In this document: piece after piece, positions 1 through 6,397 of the stretch
Layout of the letters: every line of letters starts with the position of its first letter
Position numbering within the stretch: position 1 is the first letter of the stretch
Assembly: GCA_026225435.1 (NCBI GenBank)
Contig: JAMFST010000163.1
Location: forward strand, 1 to 10,655
Source of the DNA: Labilithrix luteola
GTDB lineage: Bacteria; Myxococcota_A; Polyangia; Polyangiales; Polyangiaceae
Length of the DNA stretch: 10,655 bases
Direction of reading: 5' to 3'
Program-made: the position numbers and the translations under genes
Notes under the pieces: generated by a model
Told to the model about the DNA's origin: nothing
The model's input: only the letters and a program-made list of their open reading frames with translations
The model's database searches: none

Positions 1-725
1 AGGCGCTCGAGGAGCTGGCGCAGTCGATCAAGGAGCACGGGTTGCTCGAGCCGATCGTGGTGCGACGGGCCGCCGGGCACACCGACAAGTTCGAGATCAT
101 CGCCGGCGAGCGACGCTGGCGAGCGAGCCAGAAGGCGGGGATGCGCGACGCGCTCGTCGTCGTGAAGGACGTCTCGCCGGAGATCGCCTTCGAGCTGGCG
201 CTGGTGGAGAACGTCCAGCGCGAGGACCTGAACGCCGTCGAGATCGCCGAGGCGCTCGACCGGCTGATCAAGGAGCACGGCTACACCCAGGAGACGGTGG
301 CGGCGCGCGTCGGCAAGGAGCGCTCGACGGTGACCAACCACCTGCGGCTGCTCAAGCTGCCGGCGGAGGTGCGCGACAAGATCGTGACCCGCGAGCTGTC
401 CGAGGGGCACGCGCGCGCGCTGCTCGGTGCGAAGGACGAGGAGCAGATCCGCAAGCTGGCCGAGAAGGTGGTGCGCGGGAAGCTGAGCGTGCGCGCGACC
501 GAGGCGCTGGTCCGCGGCGCCGGATCGAAGGACGGCAAGAGCGGCGGGAAAGCGGCGGCCGCGGGGGGCAGCGGATCGACCGCGGCCATCCGTGATCTCG
601 AGGCGAAGCTCGGGCGCGCGCTCGGCATCCGCTGCGAGGTGCGCGACAAGGGGAACAAGGGGGAGATCGCCATCCCCTACGCGGACCTCGATCAGCTCGA
701 CCGCATCCTCGAGAAGCTGCTCTAG
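1..725 (+). CDS. parB: ParB chromosome-partitioning CTPase/DNA-binding protein, 5' end missing
   Basis: This is the C-terminal 240 residues of a ParB-family protein. The frame is open from base 3 ([17 protein letters not shown]...) and the true start lies left of the window; the TTG at 42 is internal. ParB binds parS sites, clamps and slides on DNA using CTP, and works with ParA to segregate the origin. Visible motifs are the GERRWR box (105-122) and ENVQREDLN (from 207), both part of the CTP-binding fold. A helix-turn-helix follows ([20 protein letters not shown], about 285-344), then a GHARALL segment. A Gly/Ala/Lys/Ser-rich linker (about 520-580) leads to a C-terminal dimerisation domain ending in [12 protein letters not shown]. 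parA would be expected just upstream, outside the window. The stop codon TAG (723-725) overlaps the folD stop from the opposite strand. Family assignment is firm; a chromosomal rather than plasmid ParB is inferred from the housekeeping neighbours. Confidence 0.96.
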   Translation, partial: ALEELAQSIKEHGLLEPIVVRRAAGHTDKFEIIAGERRWRASQKAGMRDALVVVKDVSPEIAFELALVENVQREDLNAVEIAEALDRLIKEHGYTQETVAARVGKERSTVTNHLRLLKLPAEVRDKIVTRELSEGHARALLGAKDEEQIRKLAEKVVRGKLSVRATEALVRGAGSKDGKSGGKAAAAGGSGSTAAIRDLEAKLGRALGIRCEVRDKGNKGEIAIPYADLDQLDRILEKLL

Positions 726-1597
726 CCGGCGATTCGCTGTTCGGCGGCGCGGAGCGTGTTGGCCAGGAGGTAGGCGATGGTCAGTGGGCCGACGCCGCCG
801 GGCACCGGGCTGATCGCCCCTGCCCTCTCCTTCGCCTCGGCGAAGGCGACGTCGCCGACGAGGCGCGTCTTGCCTTCCTCGGCCGCCGGGATGCGGTTGA
901 TCCCCACGTCGATCACCACCGCGCCCGGCTTGATCCACTCGCCGCGGATCGTCTCCGGGCGGCCGATGGCGGCGACGAGGATGTCCGCCTCGCGGCACAG
1001 CGCGGGGAGGTCGCGCGTGTGGGAGTGCGCGAGCGTCACCGTCGCGTGCGCGCTCTGGAGCAGCTGCGCCATCGGCTTGCCGACGATGTTGCTCCGCCCG
1101 ATGACCAGCGCGCGGGCGCCGCGGACCTGGACGACGCCGGCCGCCTCCGCCTCGGCGATGAGCCGCATGCAGCCGAGCGGCGTGCACGGGACCAGCGCGG
1201 GACGACCGGAGACCAGCAGCCCGACGTTGTGCGGGTGGAAGCCGTCCACGTCCTTGTCCGGGGCGACGGCGTCGAGCACGCGGGTCTCGCCGATCCCCGC
1301 CGGCAGAGGGAGCTGCACGAGGATGGCGTCGACGCTCGGATCGGCGTTCAGAGCGGCGATGCGCGCGAGGAGCTCCGCCTCGCGGGTCTCCGCCGGGAGC
1401 ACCTCGAGCCGACCGCGGATGCCCACGTCGCGCGCCGCCCTCTCCTTGTTCCGCGTGTAGACCTGGCTCGCCGGGTCCTCGCCGACGAGAAGCACGTCGA
1501 GCCCCGGGGCGCGGCCGTGACGCCGGGCAAAGCGCTCGACCCCCTCGCGCACCTCGGCGCGGACCTTCTCTGCGATCGACTTGCCGTCCAGGATCAT
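722..1597 (-). CDS. folD: FolD bifunctional methylene-THF dehydrogenase / methenyl-THF cyclohydrolase
   Basis: FolD interconverts 5,10-methylene-THF, 5,10-methenyl-THF and 10-formyl-THF with NADP in the cytoplasm, supplying one-carbon units for purine and formyl-Met synthesis. The product is 291 residues from this ATG, the usual family length. Numbering from the in-frame GTG one codon upstream (1600), the sequence shows the YTRNK active-site helix (Tyr48, catalytic Lys52), VQLPLP (Gln96), [10 protein letters not shown] (Asp119), the dinucleotide-binding [23 protein letters not shown] and the signature [12 protein letters not shown] near the end. I chose ATG at 1597 because it gives the canonical MILDGKSIA beginning and overlaps the upstream stop as TGATG, implying translational coupling. 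The gene is last in a minus-strand lspA-lgt-lipoprotein-folD unit. It converges on parB with a 4-bp overlap and no room for a separate terminator. Nothing looks degenerate. Confidence 0.97.
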   Translation of the reverse strand: MILDGKSIAEKVRAEVREGVERFARRHGRAPGLDVLLVGEDPASQVYTRNKERAARDVGIRGRLEVLPAETREAELLARIAALNADPSVDAILVQLPLPAGIGETRVLDAVAPDKDVDGFHPHNVGLLVSGRPALVPCTPLGCMRLIAEAEAAGVVQVRGARALVIGRSNIVGKPMAQLLQSAHATVTLAHSHTRDLPALCREADILVAAIGRPETIRGEWIKPGAVVIDVGINRIPAAEEGKTRLVGDVAFAEAKERAGAISPVPGGVGPLTIAYLLANTLRAAEQRIAG

Positions 1598-1599
1598 CA
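1595..1599 (-). promoter_or_regulatory. TGATG stop/start overlap (translational coupling)
   Basis: Read on the minus strand, the lipoprotein stop TGA (1599-1597) shares its A with the folD ATG (1597-1595). No strong Shine-Dalgarno sequence precedes folD, so re-initiation by ribosomes finishing the lipoprotein gene is the likely route. A GTG at 1600-1598 is an alternative start one codon earlier. Confidence 0.7.
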
Positions 1600-1956
1600 C
1601 TCGGTGTTGGTCGGCAAGCTACCGGTGCTTCCGGTGTCCGTGGGCAAGATATTGCCCGAGCCGCCGCTGCCGTCGGTGATGCCAGTGGTCCCGGTCGTGC
1701 CGGTGCCGCCGTCCCCTTCGTCCGTGCCGGTGCCGGTCGTGTCGTCGCCGTTGCCGCTCCCGATGGCCGTGCCGCTGCCGCCCGCCGAGCTCGAGCCGCC
1801 GCCGCTGGCCGAGTTGCAGCCCCCGCCGCCGTCCGCGTCGCAGTCGAGGAGCGCGCTCCCGTCCGGGTGGTCGCCGCAGCCGGCGCTGAGCGCCACGACG
1901 TCGAGCACGAGGAGCGGCACCACGATCGAGGCGATGCGGACGAGCGTCGAGGTCAT
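1597..1956 (-). CDS. Small Gly/Ser/Thr/Asp-rich putative lipoprotein
   Basis: The product is 119 residues with no family I recognise. It begins with a positively charged then hydrophobic stretch ([20 protein letters not shown]) and an LSAGCG sequence that can serve as a lipobox, with Cys27 as the acylated residue. Ser at -3 makes the lipobox imperfect, so an ordinary type I signal peptide is possible. The mature part is low complexity: two further cysteines (Cys39, Cys47) sit in an Asp/Gly-rich stretch, followed by Gly/Ser/Thr/Asp runs such as TGTTGTTG up to SLPTNTE. No catalytic motif is visible, and an extended surface linker or spacer is the most that can be inferred. The ATG at 1956 lies 30 bp after the lgt stop with no clear ribosome-binding site nearby. 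The stop TGA overlaps the folD ATG. Location in an operon with both lipoprotein-processing enzymes, the export signal and the coupling to folD support a real gene. Confidence 0.78.
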   Translation of the reverse strand: MTSTLVRIASIVVPLLVLDVVALSAGCGDHPDGSALLDCDADGGGGCNSASGGGSSSAGGSGTAIGSGNGDDTTGTGTDEGDGGTGTTGTTGITDGSGGSGNILPTDTGSTGSLPTNTE

Positions 1957-1986
1957 GCGCCCGGGTGAATGCCAGCTCCGTGCCGC

Positions 1987-2919
1987 CTACGCCTCGACCG
2001 GAGCCGCTGGCCGTGGGCGGCGCGACCGGTGGACCGCCAGCGCGAAGATCACGAAGCCGATCCCGATCCATTGCGAGGTGCTGAGCCCCGCCAGCCCTCC
2101 GCGGTCGTCGCGCCGGACGACCTCGATCGAGGCGCGCAGCACGGCGTAGAGGATCAAAAATGCGACGAGGACCTGCCCGTCGTAGCGTTTGCGCGGGTGC
2201 ACGAGGAAGAGGCACACCGCGCTGATGACCAGCGCGCCGAGCGACTCGTAGATCTGCGTCGGGTGCACCGGCAGGCTGGCAAGCGCAGGATTTTCCAGGA
2301 GATGGTCGCGCAGCTGCTCCTCGGAGGCGGGGCTCCCGGGCGGGAACGACAGCGCCCAGGGGAGGCGCGCAGGCGCGCCGAAGCAGCACCCCTCGAGCAG
2401 GCAGCCGACCCGCCCCAGGGCGATCCCCAGCGGCACGCTGAAGCCGGCCATGTCGGCGGCGCGCCAGAAGGGGAATCCGTCGCGCCGCAAGAGCCAGAAC
2501 GCGGTCGCCAGCGCGGCCACGAGACCGCCGTAATAGGTGAGGCCTCCGGTCCAGAACCTGGCCCAGGCGAGGCAATCGCGCGCCGCCGGGTGGCAGACGC
2601 CGCGCGCCGTATCCCACACCCCGCCGATGGCCGGCGCCTGGCAGACCCGCTGTCCGAAGGGCCAGTCGACCGCCCCGGGATCGGTGCACAAATGGACATA
2701 ATCGGCGAGGTGCCCGTCGACCAGGACGTGGAGCACCCGGCCGCCGGCGACCCCGGCGAGCAGCATGGCCAGACCGAGATCGACGATGACCGCGCCGTCC
2801 TCGCCGATGCGGCGCGCCCAGAGGACGCCGAGCGTGGTGGCGAGGACGAAGCCGGTGACGAGGAGGACGAAGTACGAAGGGACGCCGACGCCGAGAAGCT
2901 CGATCAGCTCGGGGCGCAC
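1987..2919 (-). CDS. lgt: Lgt, phosphatidylglycerol:prolipoprotein diacylglyceryl transferase
   Basis: Lgt is an inner-membrane enzyme that moves diacylglycerol from phosphatidylglycerol to the lipobox cysteine of prolipoproteins, the first maturation step. The 310-residue product has several hydrophobic segments and the family landmarks. These are GGLTYYGG (residues 125-132), the signature GRVGCLLEGCCFG (169-181, catalytic-region Arg170), VHPTQIYES (218-226), a conserved Arg262/Glu266 stretch (YAVLRASIEVVRR) and GLSTSQWIG near the C-terminal membrane helix. The signature is the cysteine-rich GC..GCC version rather than the GN..N version of E. coli, and Tyr130 stands where E. coli has His103. 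A periplasmic-side loop carries four cysteines (78, 93, 109, 116). The start is GTG (2919-2917), with GAGG three bases upstream and 9 bp after the lspA stop, so the two genes are almost certainly co-transcribed. Assignment is secure. Confidence 0.96.
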   Translation of the reverse strand: MRPELIELLGVGVPSYFVLLVTGFVLATTLGVLWARRIGEDGAVIVDLGLAMLLAGVAGGRVLHVLVDGHLADYVHLCTDPGAVDWPFGQRVCQAPAIGGVWDTARGVCHPAARDCLAWARFWTGGLTYYGGLVAALATAFWLLRRDGFPFWRAADMAGFSVPLGIALGRVGCLLEGCCFGAPARLPWALSFPPGSPASEEQLRDHLLENPALASLPVHPTQIYESLGALVISAVCLFLVHPRKRYDGQVLVAFLILYAVLRASIEVVRRDDRGGLAGLSTSQWIGIGFVIFALAVHRSRRPRPAAPVEA

Positions 2920-2928
2920 GGGCCTCGA

Positions 2929-3810
2929 CTACGCGCTCTCGCCCGCGTGCTCTTCGCCGGCGGCAGCGGCGGGCGGCTCGACCGGAGGCTCGGCGGCAGG
3001 CGGCGGAGGGGGCGGCGGCGGTGCGTCGACCGCCGGGACCACGTAGGTGATCGTCGCGCGCTTCTTCGAGCTGAACATGTCGATCGCCATCAGCCCGACG
3101 CCCACGCAGATGCACACGTCGGCGACGTTGAACGTCGGCCAGTGATCGGTGTGCATCTGGTCGTGGAGGACGCGATCGAGGAGGTCGTAGCTCTTCTTGA
3201 TCCACTCGGCGCGGTAGTCGATGAAGTCGATGACGGAGCCGTAGCGGATGCGGTCGAAGACGTTGCCGAGCGCGCCGCCGAGGACCAGCGGCAGCCCCCA
3301 CTTGAGCGCGCGCTGCCGCGGCTGCAGGCGGCGGTAGAGGGCGATGATGAAGACGATCGCCGCGACCGACACCAGGAGGAAGAACGGGCGGCGGACGCTC
3401 TCGTCGTACTGCTGGAGGATCCCCCAGGCGCCGCCGCGGTTGCGCGCGAGACCGAACTGCAGGTGGTCGCCGAGGACGACGACCGTCTTGCCGCTGCTCA
3501 GGTTGTGCTCCGCCCACATCTTCGTCGCCACGTCGGCCACGAAGGAGATGAGCGTCACGATGAGGAGGAAGAGCCCCGACGGGTGCGGGTTGAGGATCGG
3601 ATCCGACCGGGAGGAGCCCTCCGGACGGCGCATGCGCTCGATCGCCGGCGCGTAGGGGCCGAGATCCGCGGGATCCGGGGCAAGCTCGGGCGGCGTCGTG
3701 TCGGGCGCGGCAGGCGCGACAGCGGGCGCATCCTGCGGCACACCGTCACGGGTAGGCGGCGGCGGAAGCTCCGGCGCGGGCTCGGGGGTCGGAACCGGCT
3801 CTTGATCCAT
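2929..3810 (-). CDS. lspA: LspA, lipoprotein signal peptidase II, with long Pro-rich termini
   Basis: LspA is the inner-membrane aspartyl peptidase that removes the signal peptide from diacylated prolipoproteins after Lgt. The family core occupies about residues 78-247 of 293. It shows DVATK (Asp93), NRGGAWG (124-130), GNVFDRIRYGSVIDFID (182-198) and FNVADVCI (228-235); Asp195 and Asp231 match the catalytic dyad. Typical LspA is about 160-170 residues. Here an N-terminal Pro/Ala/Glu-rich extension of about 75 residues and a C-terminal Pro/Ala tail of about 40 residues (eight consecutive prolines, 264-271) are added; both should be cytoplasmic. The loop between the two catalytic aspartates is also longer than usual. 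The ATG at 3810 has AGGCGG six bases upstream (3822-3817). An internal ATG at 3633 (MRRPEG) would give a shorter, more standard protein and cannot be excluded. First gene of the lspA-lgt-lipoprotein-folD unit. Confidence 0.95.
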   Translation of the reverse strand: MDQEPVPTPEPAPELPPPPTRDGVPQDAPAVAPAAPDTTPPELAPDPADLGPYAPAIERMRRPEGSSRSDPILNPHPSGLFLLIVTLISFVADVATKMWAEHNLSSGKTVVVLGDHLQFGLARNRGGAWGILQQYDESVRRPFFLLVSVAAIVFIIALYRRLQPRQRALKWGLPLVLGGALGNVFDRIRYGSVIDFIDYRAEWIKKSYDLLDRVLHDQMHTDHWPTFNVADVCICVGVGLMAIDMFSSKKRATITYVVPAVDAPPPPPPPPAAEPPVEPPAAAAGEEHAGESA

Positions 3811-3931
3811 CGGAGCCCGCCTGACTACTCGAAGCAGGGCCGTCGGGCCAGGAAGTACCTGCGCCCATGAGCCGGAGGGGGGTCGAAAGGCGGCACATGC
3901 GTCCAGCCTTCTCGGCTACCCTACTGAACGC
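3811..3931. other. Divergent intergenic gap between lspA and the helicase gene
   Basis: This 121-bp stretch is the only promoter-sized gap in the window and must hold the start signals of both divergent transcripts unless lspA starts further inside. On the minus strand AGGCGG (3822-3817) is a plausible lspA ribosome-binding site. On the plus strand a TACCCT (3917-3922) lies just before the helicase ATG, but I see no matching -35 and no Shine-Dalgarno sequence. No operator-like palindrome or riboswitch was recognised. Confidence 0.5.
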
Positions 3932-6394
3932 ATGCCCCTCCCCCCCTGGTCCGGTGCTCGTGGTGTGGACGCCGTCGTCGATGGCTGGCTCGCGAGCCGG
4001 TACGTGAAGCCCTGCCTCAACGCCGACCGCACGTTGAACGGTCGCGAGGGGACGACGGAGCCTTTCCCCGCGGGTCTTGCCCGCGAGCTGGCCGGCGCGC
4101 TCGAGAAGCGCGGGATCCAGCAGCTGTACACCCACCAGGCGGCGGCCTTCCGGGCGGCGCGTGCCGGGCGCAGCTTCGTCGTGGCGACGCCGACGGCCAG
4201 CGGCAAGAGCCTGTGCTTCCACCTGCCCGTCGCCCAGGCGCTCCTCGAAGATCGCGACGCGCGCGCGCTCTACCTCTATCCGACCAAGGCCCTCGCCCGT
4301 GACCAGGAGGCGAGCCTGCGCGAGCTGCTCGGCGGCGCCGGCATCGACTCGGGCGCGGTGGTCTACGACGGCGACACCCCCGCCGACGCGCGGCGCACGG
4401 CGCGCGAGCGCAGCGGGATCATCATGACCAACCCGGACATGCTCCACGCCGGCGTGCTCCCCCACCACACCGCCTGGGCGCGGACCTTCCAGCACCTCAA
4501 GTTCGTCGTCGTCGACGAGATGCACATGTACAAAGGGGTGTTCGGCTCGCACGTGGCCAACGTGCTGCGCCGGTTGCTCCGCGTGGCGCGCTTCCACGGG
4601 GCAAACCCGGTGGTCATCGGGGCCACGGCCACCATCGGCAACCCGCGCGAGCACGCCGCGCGCCTCTTCGGGCGCGACGAGGCGGACCTGGAGCTGCTCG
4701 ACGAGAGCGGCGCGCCGTCGGGCGAGCGCCGCGTCTTCCTCTTCAACCCGCCGGTGGTGAACGAGGAGCTGGGGATCCGCGCGAGCTACGTGAAGCAGGC
4801 GGTGTTCCTGGCGACCGATCTGGTCAAGGCGCGCGTCCCGACGATCATCTTCGGTCACTCGCGCAACAACGTGGAGGTGATGCTCCGCTACCTGCGCGAC
4901 GCCGCCGCCAAGGAGCGCATCCCGGCGACGTCGATCATGGGCTACCGCGGCGGATACCTGCCGGAGCAGCGGCGGGAGATCGAGGGGCGCCTGCGCGCGG
5001 GGGACATCCTCGCAGTGGTGGCGACCAACGCGCTCGAGCTGGGGATCGACATCGGGGAGCTCGATGCGGTCATCTGCGCCGGCTACCCGGGCTCGATCGC
5101 CGGGGTGTGGCAGCGCTTCGGGCGCGCGGGGCGGCGCGGCGAGCGGAGCATCTGCGTTCTGGTCACCTCGAGCACCCCGCTCGACCAGTACCTGGCGCGC
5201 GAGCCGGAGTACCTGCTCGGCGCGCCGGTGGAGGAAGCGCGCATCGATCCGGACAACGTGGAGGTGCTGGTGCAGCACGTGAAGTGCGCCGCCTTCGAGC
5301 TACCGTTCCGTCGCGGGGAGACCTTCGGCGGGCTGGGGGCGGAGGAAACGGCCGACGCGCTCGGGTTCCTCGCGTCGCACCAGGTGCTCCACGAGGCGAA
5401 CGGGACGTTCCACTGGGCTGCCGACTCCTATCCGGCCAACGACGTCAGCTTGCGGAGCATCGGCTGGGACAACGTGGTCATCATCGACGTCGCCAAGGAC
5501 GTGTCGTTCGCCGAGATCGACTGGCGCGGGGCGCACACCATGCTGCACGAGCAGGCCATCTACCAGCACGACGGCGAGTGCTGGCAGGTCGAGCGCTTCG
5601 ACTACGAGAACCACAAGGCGTTCGTGCGGAAGGTCGCGCCCGACTACTACACCGACTCGATGACCTACACGCAGGTGTCGGTCATCGAGGAGAGCGCGCA
5701 GAGTCGCCTCGCGGCGGCGCCGACGCCCTGGGCGTCGGGCTGGGGCGAGGTGTCGGTGGTGGAGAAGGTCGTCGGGTACAAGAAGATCAAGTTCTTCACC
5801 CACGAGAACGCCGGCTACGGGGACGTGCGGCTGCCGGAGATGCAGATGCACACGACGGCGTTCTGGCTGACGGTTCCGGAGGAGCGGATGCGCAGCTATC
5901 CCTACGGTCGGGCGGCGGCGATCAGCGGGCTCCGTGGGCTCGGTGGGGCGCTCGAGACGGTGGCGACGCTCGCCTTGATGTGCGATCCGCGCGACCTCGG
6001 AGCGACGCTCGGGGAAGCGAATCCGGACCACGAGGCGGGTACCAATCGCGAAGCCTCCGCGCCGCCGGCACGGAGCGCTCCACGCGGCGGTGGGGTGACG
6101 CCGGGGTACAACCCGACGCTCTTCCTCTACGAGCACATCCCCGGCGGGACCGGGCTGGCGGAGCGCATCTTCGAGCAGCGCGAGGTGCTGCTCGCGCGGG
6201 CGCGGCGGCTCATCGAGAGCTGCCCGTGTCCGGGCGGATGTCCGTCGTGCGTGGGGCCGGGGGGCGAGACGGAGAGCGAGCGCTCGCGCAAGGCGATCGC
6301 GCTCGACCTGCTCGACGATCTCGAGGCGGTGTCGGGGCGGGTGCCGCGTCCGGCGGAGAGCGGCGCACGACTCACGGCGGCGCCGGCGGAGTAA
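3932..6394 (+). CDS. MrfA/YprA/Hrq1-type superfamily 2 DNA helicase with C-terminal DUF1998-like zinc domain
   Basis: An 820-residue DEAD/DEAH-type helicase. Motifs in order are GIQQLYTHQ (61-69, Q-like), ATPTASGKS (85-93, Walker A Lys92), PTKALARDQ (Ia), TNPDML (166-171), DEMH (195-198, Walker B), GATAT (230-234), IIFGHSRNNVE (IV), ATNALELGIDIG (364-375, V) and QRFGRAGRRG (394-403, VI). The C-terminal half carries LYEHIPGGTGLAERIFEQR and a four-cysteine cluster (Cys764, 766, 770, 773) typical of the DUF1998 domain in B. subtilis MrfA and fungal Hrq1. In B. subtilis MrfA acts with the exonuclease MrfB in repair of mitomycin C damage; no mrfB-like gene is in this window. A Gly/Ala/Pro-rich linker (about residues 691-726) interrupts the C-terminal domain. 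The ATG start gives an N-terminus of about 60 residues before the Q-like motif and has no visible Shine-Dalgarno sequence. It is a single-gene plus-strand unit with minus-strand clusters on both sides. The family is firm; the repair role is inferred. Confidence 0.93.
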   Translation: MPLPPWSGARGVDAVVDGWLASRYVKPCLNADRTLNGREGTTEPFPAGLARELAGALEKRGIQQLYTHQAAAFRAARAGRSFVVATPTASGKSLCFHLPVAQALLEDRDARALYLYPTKALARDQEASLRELLGGAGIDSGAVVYDGDTPADARRTARERSGIIMTNPDMLHAGVLPHHTAWARTFQHLKFVVVDEMHMYKGVFGSHVANVLRRLLRVARFHGANPVVIGATATIGNPREHAARLFGRDEADLELLDESGAPSGERRVFLFNPPVVNEELGIRASYVKQAVFLATDLVKARVPTIIFGHSRNNVEVMLRYLRDAAAKERIPATSIMGYRGGYLPEQRREIEGRLRAGDILAVVATNALELGIDIGELDAVICAGYPGSIAGVWQRFGRAGRRGERSICVLVTSSTPLDQYLAREPEYLLGAPVEEARIDPDNVEVLVQHVKCAAFELPFRRGETFGGLGAEETADALGFLASHQVLHEANGTFHWAADSYPANDVSLRSIGWDNVVIIDVAKDVSFAEIDWRGAHTMLHEQAIYQHDGECWQVERFDYENHKAFVRKVAPDYYTDSMTYTQVSVIEESAQSRLAAAPTPWASGWGEVSVVEKVVGYKKIKFFTHENAGYGDVRLPEMQMHTTAFWLTVPEERMRSYPYGRAAAISGLRGLGGALETVATLALMCDPRDLGATLGEANPDHEAGTNREASAPPARSAPRGGGVTPGYNPTLFLYEHIPGGTGLAERIFEQREVLLARARRLIESCPCPGGCPSCVGPGGETESERSRKAIALDLLDDLEAVSGRVPRPAESGARLTAAPAE

Positions 6395-6397
6395 CGG

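Noticed and set aside
1690..1800. Repetitive GCCGGTGCCG-like tract considered as a tandem repeat array
   Set aside because: It is irregular and explained by the Gly/Thr/Ser codons of the lipoprotein low-complexity region; no constant unit.
1019..2149. Open frame of 376 codons on the plus strand opposite folD, the lipoprotein and the end of lgt
   Set aside because: Antisense to folD, whose motifs are complete; its Pro/Val/Ser-rich end is simply the complement of the lipoprotein low-complexity region.
1619..3517. Open frame of 632 codons on the minus strand overlapping lipoprotein, lgt and lspA
   Set aside because: Arg/Pro-dominated composition and no motifs; it is a GC-driven shadow of genes with clear family signatures.
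1969..3870. Open frame of 633 codons on the plus strand opposite lgt and lspA
   Set aside because: Runs antisense to two recognised genes with Arg/Asp/Glu-rich shadow composition; high GC removes stops.
3894..3922. Possible sigma-70 promoter before the helicase gene (TACCCT as -10)
   Set aside because: No acceptable -35 at 16-18 bp spacing; the match is too weak to call.
3746..5278. Open frame of 510 codons on the minus strand opposite the helicase, which could replace the lspA start
   Set aside because: His/Arg/Val-rich shadow of the helicase ATPase domain without motifs of its own.
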